A DNA stretch of 64,000 nucleotides from Microvirga flavescens. Lineage in GTDB: Bacteria > Pseudomonadota > Alphaproteobacteria > Rhizobiales > Beijerinckiaceae. The stretch covers positions 124,001-188,000 of the forward strand of contig NZ_QMKH01000007.1 in the NCBI RefSeq assembly GCF_003290125.1, given 5' to 3'. The notes under the pieces were generated by a model. That model saw only the letters and a list, made by a program, of their open reading frames with translations. It was not told the DNA's origin and ran no database searches. Numbering within the stretch: position 1 is the stretch's first letter; each line of letters opens with the position of its first letter. Positions 9,945-18,988 of this stretch are shown piece after piece. Made by a program: the position numbers and the translations under genes.

Positions 9945-10307
9945 TCAGATCGTCGGGCGCTGGAGCTTGCAGGCGTCGATGGCGCTGAGCGCCTTGGTGC
10001 GGGCTCCGTCATCGAACACGCCGGTATCGCGATAGGTCTGCACTTCCTCGGTGCTGAGCGAGCGCATGGTGCGTCCCGCATAGCAATCGCACTTGCGCCC
10101 GAAGGAGGCCTCATCAGCACTCTGGATCTTGGCCTGCGTGACGGCGCAGGCACGGCGCACGCGGGCCGTCAGCTCGCTCATGCTCTCCGTCTTCAGCGCG
10201 GGGTCCACTTGATACATCGTCGGCGTATTGGAGGCCGAGGCGAGAGCGACGGTTGCGGAGGCCGCAACGGCGAAAGCGGCCAGCGCCGCGCGGATGACGG
10301 AAGTCAT
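9945..10307 (-). CDS. Secreted protein of unknown function, Cys-containing
   Basis: About 120 residues from the ATG at 10307 (GGAG 7 bases upstream). The N-terminus is a clear Sec signal peptide (MTSVIRAALAAFAVAASATVALA) with cleavage probably after ALA or ASA. The mature part carries four cysteines, including RKCDCYAGR and a C-terminal DACKL, suggesting disulfides in the periplasm. I do not recognise a named family. It is flanked by its own downstream hairpin and by the molybdopterin oxidoreductase stop, with no obvious functional partner. Confidence 0.7.
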   Translation of the reverse strand: MTSVIRAALAAFAVAASATVALASASNTPTMYQVDPALKTESMSELTARVRRACAVTQAKIQSADEASFGRKCDCYAGRTMRSLSTEEVQTYRDTGVFDDGARTKALSAIDACKLQRPTI

Positions 10308-10400
10308 GGAAACGCTCCAAGCAAGAAGAAAAGCATACAAGCTTTAAGGATAGGCTCGGTCCACGCCGGTCAAGGGCCCGGGTTGAAACAGGCTTAAGGC

Positions 10401-12512
10401 TTAAGTAACGGCGGGCTCTTCCTTGACCAGCGCCACGCGATTGTCGTGGAAGGCCGCGCCGCCGTAAGGCGCGACCTGATCCGCCCCGGTCAGCGTATTG
10501 ATGCCCCGGCCGAAGGGATGGGCCGCATTCGGCCAGATCGATTCCGCGATCAGCACACCCCGCCGCACACCGTCATAGTGGCGGGCGCGCAGGAAGACCT
10601 CGCCGCGCGCATTCGCCAGCTTCACCCAATCGCCATCCGCGATGCCGTGCGGCTCGGCATCCAGCGGGTGGATCATCACCTCCGGCCTTCCCTCCTTCGC
10701 CTGAGATGTCGGGGTTTCCGTGAAGGTGGAATTGAGGAAATTGCGCGCGGGACTCGTGGCGAGACGGAAGGGGTAATCCGGCGTCGCCTCCTCGATCACG
10801 CCCCAATGGTCAGGCAGCGCCGGAATATCGGCCCACGGCCCCATCGGCCCATCGTTCTTGGAAGGAACCTTCGTCCAGTCCGGCCTGAAACGGAACTTGC
10901 CGTCCTTGTAGCCGAAGCCGTCGAGATAATGCGCCTCGCGGAAAGAGGGCTGCGCGTCGATATGGACCTGTTCTTCCAGATTCTCGATGGTGCCCCAGCC
11001 GGAATTCTGCAGCGTCCAGTCGATGATCTCGCGCGGCTCCATCTCGAAGCCGCGATGCTGCGCACCCACGCGCCGCGCGAGCTCGCGCACCACCTCATGG
11101 TTGGAACGGCATTCCCCGGGCGGCTCGACGAGCTTCAATCCGAGTTGGAAATATTGATGCCCGCCGCCCTGATAGAAGTCGTCATGCTCCATGAACATGG
11201 TCGCGGGCAGAACGATGTCCGCCATCAGTGCGGTTTCTGTCATGAACTGCTCGTGGACGCACACGAACAGATCCTCGCGGGCAAAGCCTGCCTTCACCAG
11301 CTCCTGCTCGGGCGCTACGGAGACAGGGTTGGTGTTCTGGATCAGCATCGCCGTCACCGGCCCGCCATGGCGCAGGGCTTGCGGCTCCCCAGTCAGCACG
11401 CGCCCGATCTGCGATTGATCGAGCTGGCGGATCGCGGGGTCGCGCACGTCGAGCCCTTCGATCAGCGTCTTGTTCCAATGATAGATCGCGCCGTTGTTGT
11501 GGAAAGCGCCGCCGCCTTCATATTGCCAGCACCCCGTCACCGCCGCGATGCAGGAGGCCGCGTGCATGTTGATCGCGCCGTTGCGCTGACGGCCAAAACC
11601 GTAGCCGAGGCGGAAATACGTGCGTTTCGTCTCGCCTACGAGTTTTGCGAAAGCCTCGATCTCTTCCACCGAAAGGCCCGTGATCGCGGCGGCCCAGGCG
11701 GGATCGCGGGTGCGCAGATGCGCTTCCAGATCGCGCGGGCAATCGGTGTAGCGCTCGAGATAATCCCAATCCGCATAACCATCGCGGAACAGAACATGCA
11801 TGACGGCGCAGGCGAGCGCGCCGTCGGTGCCCGGCTTCACGAGAAGCGCCATGTCGGCCTGCTTCATCGTGGCGTTCATGTAGATGTCGATGGCGACGAT
11901 CTTCGCGCCGCGTTCCTTGCGGGCGCGGGCGGCGTGCGTCATCACGTTGACCTGCGTGTGAACAGGGTTCGTGCCCCAGATCACCACGCAATCCGACAGC
12001 GCCATCTCGCGCGGATCAGGGCCCGCGAGCTTGCCCGTGCCGGCGATGTAGCCGGTCCAGGCCATCGTGGTGCAGATCGTCGAATACTGGCCGGAATAGT
12101 TCTTCACGTTGCGCAGGCGGTTGATGCCGTCACGCATCACGAAGCCCATCGTGCCCGCATAGTAGTAGGGCCAGACGGACCCGGCGCCGAAATCCTGCTC
12201 GGCCTCCAGAAATTTCCGCGCCACGATGTCGAGCGCCTCATCCCAGGAGATGCGCTCGAACTGGCCCGACCCTTTCGGGCCGATGCGGCGCAGCGGATGG
12301 AGGAGCCGGTCGGGATGATGAATCCGCTCCGCATAACGCGCCACTTTCGCGCAGATGACGCCCGCCGTGTAGCGGTTCGACTGCGCACCGTGCACGCGCC
12401 CGATGGTCTTGCCCTCGATCACCTCGACATTGAGCGAGCACGAGGATGGACAATCGTGCGGGCACACGGAAGGGCGATGTTCGATGCGGGGGGCCTGATT
12501 CATGGCCGGCAT
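10401..12512 (-). CDS. Molybdopterin-dependent oxidoreductase, DMSO reductase family
   Basis: 703 residues. The N-terminal CPHDCPSSC plus a later Cys in GVICAK (about residues 17-55) is the [4Fe-4S] motif that precedes the molybdopterin domains. Further landmarks are WGTNPVHTQVN, the Asn-rich QYEGGGAFHNNGAIY region, IQNTNPVSVAPEQ, and the C-terminal molydop-binding domain with the LATSPARNFLNSTFTETP stretch. There is no twin-arginine signal, so a cytoplasmic enzyme is expected. The substrate is unknown, and no partner subunits lie next to it. The start could be 12512 or the ATG three codons later; neither has a strong SD. Confidence 0.87.
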   Translation of the reverse strand: MPAMNQAPRIEHRPSVCPHDCPSSCSLNVEVIEGKTIGRVHGAQSNRYTAGVICAKVARYAERIHHPDRLLHPLRRIGPKGSGQFERISWDEALDIVARKFLEAEQDFGAGSVWPYYYAGTMGFVMRDGINRLRNVKNYSGQYSTICTTMAWTGYIAGTGKLAGPDPREMALSDCVVIWGTNPVHTQVNVMTHAARARKERGAKIVAIDIYMNATMKQADMALLVKPGTDGALACAVMHVLFRDGYADWDYLERYTDCPRDLEAHLRTRDPAWAAAITGLSVEEIEAFAKLVGETKRTYFRLGYGFGRQRNGAINMHAASCIAAVTGCWQYEGGGAFHNNGAIYHWNKTLIEGLDVRDPAIRQLDQSQIGRVLTGEPQALRHGGPVTAMLIQNTNPVSVAPEQELVKAGFAREDLFVCVHEQFMTETALMADIVLPATMFMEHDDFYQGGGHQYFQLGLKLVEPPGECRSNHEVVRELARRVGAQHRGFEMEPREIIDWTLQNSGWGTIENLEEQVHIDAQPSFREAHYLDGFGYKDGKFRFRPDWTKVPSKNDGPMGPWADIPALPDHWGVIEEATPDYPFRLATSPARNFLNSTFTETPTSQAKEGRPEVMIHPLDAEPHGIADGDWVKLANARGEVFLRARHYDGVRRGVLIAESIWPNAAHPFGRGINTLTGADQVAPYGGAAFHDNRVALVKEEPAVT

Positions 12513-12537
12513 GATGGGGGAGAGGCCGGAAAATGAA

Positions 12538-12559
12538 AAGGCCGCCCGGAGGCGGCCTT
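12538..12559 (-). terminator. Rho-independent terminator after ndk
   Basis: AAGGCCGCC (12538-12546), loop CGGA, GGCGGCCTT (12551-12559): a perfect 9-bp stem. Read on the minus strand it is followed by TTTTCATTTT, so it should terminate ndk transcription before the oxidoreductase gene. Confidence 0.85.
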
Positions 12560-12587
12560 AGGAAGCAGTCGGCAAAGACAGCCTGCC

Positions 12588-13010
<423 letters not shown>

Positions 13011-13188
13011 GAGAAACTCGCTGTTTTGCGGGAAAATTCGTTGAAAGTGGCGCGCTTATAGCGGTGGGGCCGCTAGGCCTCAAGGCTTTTCGGGACACGC
13101 GGTTAAAGGCCGTGTTGGAAAGAGCCGCCATCTCCCCTACTTTGTTACGCGACCGGCCCATTGAAGAGGCCGGCATCGGGAGTGAAAG

Positions 13189-13614
13189 ATGAAATCTGCC
13201 AGCCTCTTGGCTCTCGCGGCCCCTTTGGCCGCCCTGAGCTTTTTCGTAGCGTCCCCCTCGGCCCAAGCGCAGTCAGCGGACCCCAGCGGAACCTATTTGA
13301 GCGAAAGCGGCGAAACCCGCGTGAAGATCGCCAAATGCGGGCCGGTCTATTGCGGCACCATTCTCAGCGTCTCAGGGGAGCCCAAGGACGTGAACAACGC
13401 CGATCCAACCTTAAGGTCCCGCAATCTCGTCGGCATCCAGATGATCTCCGACATCGAGCCCGCCGGGGAAGGGTTTTCGGGCCAGCTCTACAATTACAAG
13501 GACGGCAAGACCTATACCGGCAAGATGAGCTTTCAGGGCCAGGCCATGAAGCTCTCCGGCTGCGTCTTCGGGGGACTGATCTGCAAGACGCAGACCTGGT
13601 CGAAGGTGAATTGA
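13189..13614 (+). CDS. DUF2147 family secreted protein
   Basis: 141 residues. Residues 1-27 are a signal peptide ending SPSAQA. The mature protein has the DUF2147 pattern: GTYLSESGETRVKIAKCG near its start, GTILSVS, GKTYTGKMSFQG and a C-terminal LSGCVFGGLICKTQTWSKV, with paired cysteines. Family members are small periplasmic lipocalin-like proteins of unknown role. It converges on a LysR gene with only 10 bases between the stops. Confidence 0.82.
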   Translation: MKSASLLALAAPLAALSFFVASPSAQAQSADPSGTYLSESGETRVKIAKCGPVYCGTILSVSGEPKDVNNADPTLRSRNLVGIQMISDIEPAGEGFSGQLYNYKDGKTYTGKMSFQGQAMKLSGCVFGGLICKTQTWSKVN

Positions 13615-13624
13615 GGAAAGCGGC

Positions 13625-14533
13625 TCAGCCCCAGTCACCGCGCCCTTGGGCATAGGCGGCCATCGACGCCGCCAAATGCTGGAACATGGCATGAATTCGC
13701 CGGCTTGCGCGCAAGTCCCTGTGCATTGCGATCCAGGTTTCCATGCTGGGGCGGAATGCTTCCGGGAACAGATGCACCAGATCCGGCTCCCGCCGGGCTA
13801 TGCCGATCTGGCAGATGCCGATACCAAACCCTGCGCGGATGGCCGCGAGTTGAGCAAGGTGGCTGTCCGCCCGCAGCGAGAAACGGTCGCGGCGCAGGAT
13901 TGTCCCGAGCTCGCGAATGTCGTCGATGCTGACCTCTTCCTGATCGAAGCCGATCAGGGCATGCCCTTCCAGATCATTAAAGGTCTGCGGATATCCCCTC
14001 GCGTCGAGATAGCGTCTGTGGGCATGAAAGCCGAGACCGATGCCGCCGACGCTCCGGACCAGCAGGGAGCCCTGGCTCGGGCGAGCCATGCGGATCGCGA
14101 TGTCGGCATCGCGGCGGAGAAGATCCTCCATCCGGTTGGACAGGGACAATTCTATTGAAACCTCGGGATGGCTTTGTGCGAAAGCCGTCAAAATGGGCGG
14201 CAGCACCTCCACGCCGATCACCTCGCTCGCCGTGATCCTCACCGCGCCTCGCATTTCACCAGCGTTGCCAGATGCCGTTCGCACAAGAGCCTGCGCGGCG
14301 GATGACATGGCTTCCACGTGGGGCAAAATCCCCCGCGCGGCATCGGTCGGCATCAGACCACGCTGAGAACGGGTAAAAAGCGGCTTGCCGAGCGTCGTCT
14401 CCAGCCGATCGATATGATGTCCGATGGTCGGCTGGGTGAGTCCAAGGCTGCGTGCGGCGGCGGAAAGGCTACCCTCGCGCATGACGGCGAGAAAGGAACG
14501 GCAGAATTCCCAATCCAGTGTATCGAGCATCAT
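13625..14533 (-). CDS. LysR-family transcriptional regulator
   Basis: 302 residues. The N-terminal winged HTH is clear (FLAVMREGSLSAAARSLGLTQPTIGHHIDRLETTLGKPLFTR, about residues 14-55), followed by the substrate-binding-like effector domain. It is divergent from the SDR-like gene at 14624 across 90 AT-rich bases, the classic layout for a LysR regulator and its target, so it probably controls that gene. The inducer is unknown. Confidence 0.9.
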   Translation of the reverse strand: MMLDTLDWEFCRSFLAVMREGSLSAAARSLGLTQPTIGHHIDRLETTLGKPLFTRSQRGLMPTDAARGILPHVEAMSSAAQALVRTASGNAGEMRGAVRITASEVIGVEVLPPILTAFAQSHPEVSIELSLSNRMEDLLRRDADIAIRMARPSQGSLLVRSVGGIGLGFHAHRRYLDARGYPQTFNDLEGHALIGFDQEEVSIDDIRELGTILRRDRFSLRADSHLAQLAAIRAGFGIGICQIGIARREPDLVHLFPEAFRPSMETWIAMHRDLRASRRIHAMFQHLAASMAAYAQGRGDWG

Positions 14534-14623
14534 AAATTTCTTTATAACTATCTAAAATATTATAGCAATTTTCTTTAGCCTCACACCAACCGATAACTCC
14601 CTCCGCGATTAATGGAGGTTCCC

Positions 14624-15640
14624 ATGACGGATGAACGGATGGCGCTGGTTATCGGTGCGACTGGCGGTATCGGAGGTGAGGCTGCGCGGGCACTGCTGCG
14701 TCATGGATGGCGGGTCCGAGCCCTCACCCGCAGGCCAGAGGACGCCGTGCGGCGTTTCGCGTCGCTGGGAGCGATCGAATGGGTCAGGGGCGATGCCCTG
14801 GATCGGGAGAGCGTGATTGCAGCAGCCGATGGCGTGCAACTGATCGTCCACGCAGCCAACCCGCCGCAATATCGTGATTGGCCAAAGCTGGTCCTGCCCA
14901 TGTTGAACAACTCGATTGCGGCAGCAGAGGCGTCAGGCGCGCGAATCTTTCTGCCGGGCACGGTCTATAACTTCTCTGCCGACAGCCACACCTTGCTCAC
15001 GGAAGCCACGCCCCAAACGGCAACGACCCGTAAGGGCAAGATCCGCATCGACATGGAAGACGCACTGAAAGCGGCCAGCGCGCGTGGTGTTCGCACGCTC
15101 ATCATCCGGGCGGGCGATTTTTTCGGTCCACATACGGGAAATAGCTGGTTCTCTCAGGGACTGATCCAGCCCGGAAAGCCCGTCCGTTCAATCACCGACC
15201 CGGGCCGGCCCGGCGTTGGGCATGCGTGGGCCTACCTGCCCGACGTGGGCGAAACCCTCGCGCGGATCATGGAACGTGAAAACTCCCTGTCCGACTTCGA
15301 GGTGTTTCACTTCGGCGGACATTGGTGCGACACCGGCAATGAATTCGCGGAAGTCATCGGGCGCGTGACCGGCAACCCGAAGCTCCCTGTCCGCAGACTT
15401 CCGTGGCTTGCCGTCGGCGCGGCGTCGTTCTTTGTGCCGCTGATGCGGGAATTGTGGGAGATGCGCTACCTGTGGCGCGTTCCGGTGCGGCTCGACAACC
15501 GCAAGCTCCTTGCCTTCCTTGGCCACGAACCGCACACGCCCCTGGACGAGGCGATCCGCACGTCATTGGCCGGGCTCGGCTGCCTGCCGGATCGCAGTGC
15601 CGCGCCGCTCGGCATGGAGACACCTAGACACACGTCTTAG
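14624..15640 (+). CDS. NAD(P)-dependent epimerase/dehydratase-like protein
   Basis: 338 residues from the ATG at 14624 (GGAGG with a 5-base spacer). The N-terminal Rossmann glycine motif GATGGIGGEAARALL (about 12-26) binds NAD(P). The protein resembles extended or atypical SDRs of the NmrA/epimerase type, with HAANPP and LPGTVYNF marking strands of the nucleotide-binding domain. A canonical Tyr-x3-Lys is not obvious, so it may be an atypical member without epimerase chemistry. It is divergent from, and probably regulated by, the LysR gene at 13625. Confidence 0.8.
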   Translation: MTDERMALVIGATGGIGGEAARALLRHGWRVRALTRRPEDAVRRFASLGAIEWVRGDALDRESVIAAADGVQLIVHAANPPQYRDWPKLVLPMLNNSIAAAEASGARIFLPGTVYNFSADSHTLLTEATPQTATTRKGKIRIDMEDALKAASARGVRTLIIRAGDFFGPHTGNSWFSQGLIQPGKPVRSITDPGRPGVGHAWAYLPDVGETLARIMERENSLSDFEVFHFGGHWCDTGNEFAEVIGRVTGNPKLPVRRLPWLAVGAASFFVPLMRELWEMRYLWRVPVRLDNRKLLAFLGHEPHTPLDEAIRTSLAGLGCLPDRSAAPLGMETPRHTS

Positions 15641-15703
15641 GAGAACCCCTCTCGACCTGAAGTTGAAGCAATGTTACGCCCCTGCAAAACTAAGTGGCGT
15701 AAT

Positions 15704-16057
15704 ATGCGTAAATCCATTCTGATCCTGTTCTTGAGTCTGCTCTGTCTGCCCGCGCAGGCCGCAGAATGCTCCGCGCCCATGCGCGAGCGTTGGTCGTCGA
15801 CCATCGGAGAGGTCCTCGATATCGCACGGCAACTCATGCGCGCGCGGGATATGGGAGAGGCTTACGACATGGCCGGCATTTGCCGGGCGAAAAAGAGAAT
15901 GCCGACCCTGGTGGCGACCGCCAACGAGTATTTTCCCGCGTGCGACCCTATGAGCGCTCCTCGGGAGCTTGCGGGCATTCAGCGGCTGGAGACCACTATG
16001 GCCCGCTTCGACTGCTCGAAATTTCAGGAAGTGTCTGAGAGCAGAAAGAAGAAATAG
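15704..16057 (+). CDS. Small secreted protein of unknown function
   Basis: About 117 residues from the ATG at 15704. The N-terminus is a signal peptide (KSILILFLSLLCLPAQA, cleavage likely after AQA). The mature part has four cysteines and a very basic C-terminus (SRKKK). No family recognised. The frame is open 11 codons further upstream, but that start would place charged residues before the signal peptide. It lies on the same strand as the preceding SDR gene but 60 bases away. Confidence 0.6.
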   Translation: MRKSILILFLSLLCLPAQAAECSAPMRERWSSTIGEVLDIARQLMRARDMGEAYDMAGICRAKKRMPTLVATANEYFPACDPMSAPRELAGIQRLETTMARFDCSKFQEVSESRKKK

Positions 16058-16077
16058 CCTTTTCCTGACGGGACGAT

Positions 16078-16100
16078 CCCGGACCGGGGAACGGTCCGGG
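16078..16100. terminator. GC-rich hairpin between convergent genes
   Basis: CCCGGACCG, loop GGGAA, CGGTCCGGG form a perfect 9-bp stem between the convergent genes ending at 16057 and 16116. There is no T tract on either side, so termination is only inferred from its position. Confidence 0.45.
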
Positions 16101-16115
16101 GCAATTGCCGGGATC

Positions 16116-16823
16116 TTATCGCGCCTTCTGGCCGAACAGCATGGCCCGAACCGCCGGGTCCTGCATATCGGTCGACCCACGGCTTTCAGCGTTGACTTCA
16201 AGGCCTCGCTGCACGGCCGGGCGCGCAAGGACGCGCTCGAGCCAGGCCTTCACGTTCGGGAAATCCTCGATGTTCTGGCCCTGGCGCTCCCAGAGCTTCG
16301 CCCAGCCGACGATGGCCATGTCGGCGATGGAATATTCGCCCGCCACGAAATCCCGATCGGCGAGACGTTTGTTCAGCACGCCGTAGAGGCGGTTCGTCTC
16401 GTTGGTGTAGCGCTCGATGGCGTAAGGCACCTTTTCCGGCGCATAGATGCGGAAATGATGGGTCTGGCCGAGCATGGGGCCGAAGCCGCCCATCTGCCAG
16501 AACAGCCATTGCTCAACCTCGACGCGCTGGCGTTCGTCCTGCGGGTAGAACTTGCCCGTCTTGCGTCCGAGATATTGCAGGATCGCCCCGGATTCGAAGA
16601 CCGAGATCGGCTTGCCGTCCGGCCCGTTCGGATCGACGATGGCGGGCATCTTGTTGTTCGGGGAAATCGCCAGGAATTCCGGCGTGAACTGGTCGCCCTT
16701 GCCGATGTTCACGAGGTGAACCGCGTAGGGAAGCCCGCATTCCTCGAGCATGATGGAAATCTTCCATCCGTTCGGGGTCGGCCAATAGTAAAGGTCGATG
16801 GGCTGTTGCGTTGAAGCCGCCAT
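16116..16823 (-). CDS. Glutathione S-transferase, YfcG/Nu-class-like
   Basis: 235 residues. The thioredoxin-like N-domain (about 8-90) starts IDLYYWPTPNGWKISIMLEECGLPY and contains NNKMPAIVDPNG (the cis-Pro) and VFESGAILQYLG (the Glu-Ser that binds the gamma-glutamyl group of glutathione). The helical C-domain contains DFVAGEYSIADMAIVGW. TPNGWK near the start is characteristic of the YfcG/Ure2p-like class, which shows disulfide-bond reductase activity. The physiological substrate is unknown. Confidence 0.9.
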   Translation of the reverse strand: MAASTQQPIDLYYWPTPNGWKISIMLEECGLPYAVHLVNIGKGDQFTPEFLAISPNNKMPAIVDPNGPDGKPISVFESGAILQYLGRKTGKFYPQDERQRVEVEQWLFWQMGGFGPMLGQTHHFRIYAPEKVPYAIERYTNETNRLYGVLNKRLADRDFVAGEYSIADMAIVGWAKLWERQGQNIEDFPNVKAWLERVLARPAVQRGLEVNAESRGSTDMQDPAVRAMLFGQKAR

Positions 16824-16998
16824 GAAAAACCTCTCAACGTTCGGGCGTCGAAGTTAGGACATAAGAGCGACAGGAACACTACTCCAGAGCCTGAATGCGG
16901 TGGATAGGACGCATGGCTCCCGAGACTCCCTTGCATGTTTCACTATTTCAGAATGGAATGCGCCGAAGCCTCGAGTTCGCAGGCGCATGGGAGTTTTC

Positions 16999-17244
16999 AT
17001 GACGAACCGCATCCTTCAGACCATCCTTGCCGCGACGGCGGCAATTGCTCTCGCCGGACCCGCAATGGCGGAAACCAAGCCGAAGAAGGAGCCGACCGCC
17101 GGCCAGCTCGCCGCCCGCGAGCGCATGAACAAGTGCAGCGCCGAGTGGAAGGACGCCAAGGCCGGCGGCAAGGTCGCCAAGGATGCGAAGTGGCCGAAGT
17201 TCTGGAGCGAGTGCAACACGCGCCTGAAGGCCGGCAAGGCCTAA
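16999..17244 (+). CDS. PsiF-repeat-like small secreted protein
   Basis: About 81 residues from the ATG at 16999 (GGGAG 5 bases before). A signal peptide ends at PAMA. The mature part is basic and contains one PsiF-like unit: Arg-Met-Asn-Lys-Cys ... Lys-Trp-Pro-Lys-Phe-Trp-Ser-Glu-Cys. PsiF was first described as phosphate-starvation-inducible in E. coli, and its function is unknown. A strong terminator follows. Confidence 0.68.
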   Translation: MTNRILQTILAATAAIALAGPAMAETKPKKEPTAGQLAARERMNKCSAEWKDAKAGGKVAKDAKWPKFWSECNTRLKAGKA

Positions 17245-17269
17245 GCGGCATTTCCAGCATCACGCATTC

Positions 17270-17304
17270 AAGCCCGGTCGGCGGTAGCGCCGGTCGGGCT
17301 TTTT
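17270..17304 (+). terminator. Rho-independent terminator
   Basis: AAGCCCG (17270-17276) pairs with CGGGCTT (17295-17301), with an inner GGCG/CGCC stem, followed by TTTT. It ends the psiF-like transcript and overlaps the approach to the convergent GNAT gene ending at 17307. Confidence 0.82.
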
Positions 17305-17306
17305 CG

Positions 17307-17765
17307 TCAGAGCTTCTTCTTGAAGCCCTCGTGACTGCGCGAGAAGCCGATGCGCTCGTAGAAGCGGTGGGCGTCCTTGCGGGTCTTGTTGGACGTGAGT
17401 TCCAGCATCGCCGCGCCGCGCTGGCGCGCCACCTCTTCCGCATGAGCCATCATGCGCGCGCCGATGCCCTGCGAGCGTTCGCTGGCGCGGACCTTCACGC
17501 TCTCCACCTTCACCCGCAACGCGCCGCGCCCCGTGAGGTTGGGAATGAAGGTGAGCTGGAACGTGCCGACGACTACGCCCTCCGCCACCGCCACGAACAA
17601 CAGATTATCGGGGCTCGCGCCGATGGCGGCGAAAGCCTTCTCGTATGCGGGCACGTTCGCGGGCGTCCAGGCATCGCCATGGGCGCCCAGTTCATCTTCC
17701 TCATGCAGTCGGATGATCGCTTCGAGATCGTCCCTGCCCGCCCGCCGCATGAGAAGCGCCGCCAT
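17307..17765 (-). CDS. GNAT-family N-acetyltransferase
   Basis: 152 residues. Motif A of the GNAT fold, which binds acetyl-CoA pyrophosphate, is RASERSQGIGARMMAHAEEVARQRG (about residues 93-117). The closing ELTSNKTRKDAHRFYERIGF is the usual motif B. The substrate amine is unknown. It lies 62 bases downstream of a second, unrelated GNAT gene on the same strand and may be cotranscribed with it. Confidence 0.87.
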   Translation of the reverse strand: MAALLMRRAGRDDLEAIIRLHEEDELGAHGDAWTPANVPAYEKAFAAIGASPDNLLFVAVAEGVVVGTFQLTFIPNLTGRGALRVKVESVKVRASERSQGIGARMMAHAEEVARQRGAAMLELTSNKTRKDAHRFYERIGFSRSHEGFKKKL

Positions 17766-17827
17766 GTCTTTTTCCTCTGTTGCTCTTCGCGATACGGATG
17801 AGTTCGGCGTCGCGGACTTGCCGGCTG

Positions 17828-18319
17828 TCAGAATGTCTTGTCGAACCGGATTTCCGACGTGTTGGAAATATCGCCGATCTCGCGCGAACCTTCGGCGCGC
17901 ACGTAGCCGAGACGCTCATAGAGCCGGTGCGCATCGGTGAAGCGCGTGTCCGACCAGAAGAGCATGCGATGCGCACCCCGCGCTTTCGCGTAATCCTCGA
18001 CAAGGCGCACAAGCGCGACGCCGAGCCCCTTGCGGCGCTGGTCGGGGCGCACATAGAGCCGATGCAGCTCCCCCGCGCCCTCTTCGGGAAAGTCCACCGC
18101 CGCGCAGGCGCAGATGCGGCCCCGCTCATCCTCCAGCACCCAGAACGCCCCGCCCCTTCCGGCGAACGACGATCCGGGTTCGCGCAAATCGCGCAGGTCG
18201 TCATGCGGGTCGACGAAGCAGCCCGGATATTCCGCGAAGCACAGCGCGAAGAGACCGAACAGGTCCTGCGCATCGCTGTCGGCGGCAGGGCGCATGGGAA
18301 GAGAGGGGGACGCGTTCAT
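17828..18319 (-). CDS. GNAT-family N-acetyltransferase
   Basis: 163 residues. The acetyl-CoA-binding motif is HRLYVRPDQRRKGLGVALVRLVEDYAKARG (about residues 88-117), with a C-terminal TDAHRLYERLGY. Its start overlaps the stop of the SGNH hydrolase gene by one base (TGATG), so the two are coupled. The substrate is unknown. Confidence 0.87.
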   Translation of the reverse strand: MNASPSLPMRPAADSDAQDLFGLFALCFAEYPGCFVDPHDDLRDLREPGSSFAGRGGAFWVLEDERGRICACAAVDFPEEGAGELHRLYVRPDQRRKGLGVALVRLVEDYAKARGAHRMLFWSDTRFTDAHRLYERLGYVRAEGSREIGDISNTSEIRFDKTF

Positions 18320-18963
18320 CAGGCCTGTTTTCCTTCGGTATCCATCTCCGCAATCTTGCGTTCGAGCATGTCGCGCATGAGGCGATAGGCGGGCGGGGAG
18401 AGATGAATGCCGTCAATCGTCGCGCCCGCTTTCGCGTTGCGGTCGGGCGTGCTCAAGGCGCCATGCAGATCGATGACGCCATGTCCGTGATGGGTTGCGA
18501 TCTGCACGACCTCGCGGGCTAGCGCGTGCATGGCCTCGCCCGAATAATAGCCCGTCAGGCGCTTGCCCTGCTCCACCGGCGGCGGCGTGATCGCGATCAG
18601 CCGCACGCCTGACGCCGAGAAGAGCCGCACGGTTTTCTCATAGAGCGTTGCGACGGTCGCGAGATATTCCTCGCCGCGTCCCTGCTTGGCATCGTTCGTG
18701 CCCACAAGAAGGGCCGCGAGGCGGGGCTTCGCGACGGTGAGCAGACGCTCGACCTTCGGCTCGAGCGCCTCCGTCCAGATGCCGGAATAGCCTGCATTGA
18801 CGACGGCGTGGGAGCCGACGCTGTTCCAGTAAAAACCTTCGACGATGGAATCGCCGATGAAGAGCAGGCTCTCGGGACCCGCCACGCCGATATGCGATCC
18901 GATGACGATGTCGCGGATCAGCCAATGCGATGCGAAGGGATTGGGTTGCGCGTTCACCGGCAT
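18319..18963 (-). CDS. SGNH/GDSL-family hydrolase
   Basis: 214 residues. All four SGNH blocks are visible: the nucleophile block FIGDSIVEG (about residues 35-43), the block II Gly in NAGYSG, block III GTND, and block V DGIHLS with the catalytic Asp and His near the C-terminus. These enzymes cleave esters (acyl, acetyl or lysophospholipid). There is no signal peptide, so it is probably cytoplasmic. It is translationally coupled to the following GNAT gene. Confidence 0.9.
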   Translation of the reverse strand: MPVNAQPNPFASHWLIRDIVIGSHIGVAGPESLLFIGDSIVEGFYWNSVGSHAVVNAGYSGIWTEALEPKVERLLTVAKPRLAALLVGTNDAKQGRGEEYLATVATLYEKTVRLFSASGVRLIAITPPPVEQGKRLTGYYSGEAMHALAREVVQIATHHGHGVIDLHGALSTPDRNAKAGATIDGIHLSPPAYRLMRDMLERKIAEMDTEGKQA

Positions 18964-18988
18964 TTGGAGCTATCCGTTCCGCCCTCGT

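Noticed and set aside
10446..12536. Very long open frame antisense to the molybdopterin oxidoreductase
   Set aside because: Full overlap with a confident gene on the other strand and composition typical of a GC-driven shadow frame.
14541..14557. Third ICE-like box (TTTATAA-CTA-TCTAAAA) before the SDR/LysR pair
   Set aside because: The second half is shifted by one base relative to the ICE spacing, so the match falls to chance level in an AT-rich spacer.
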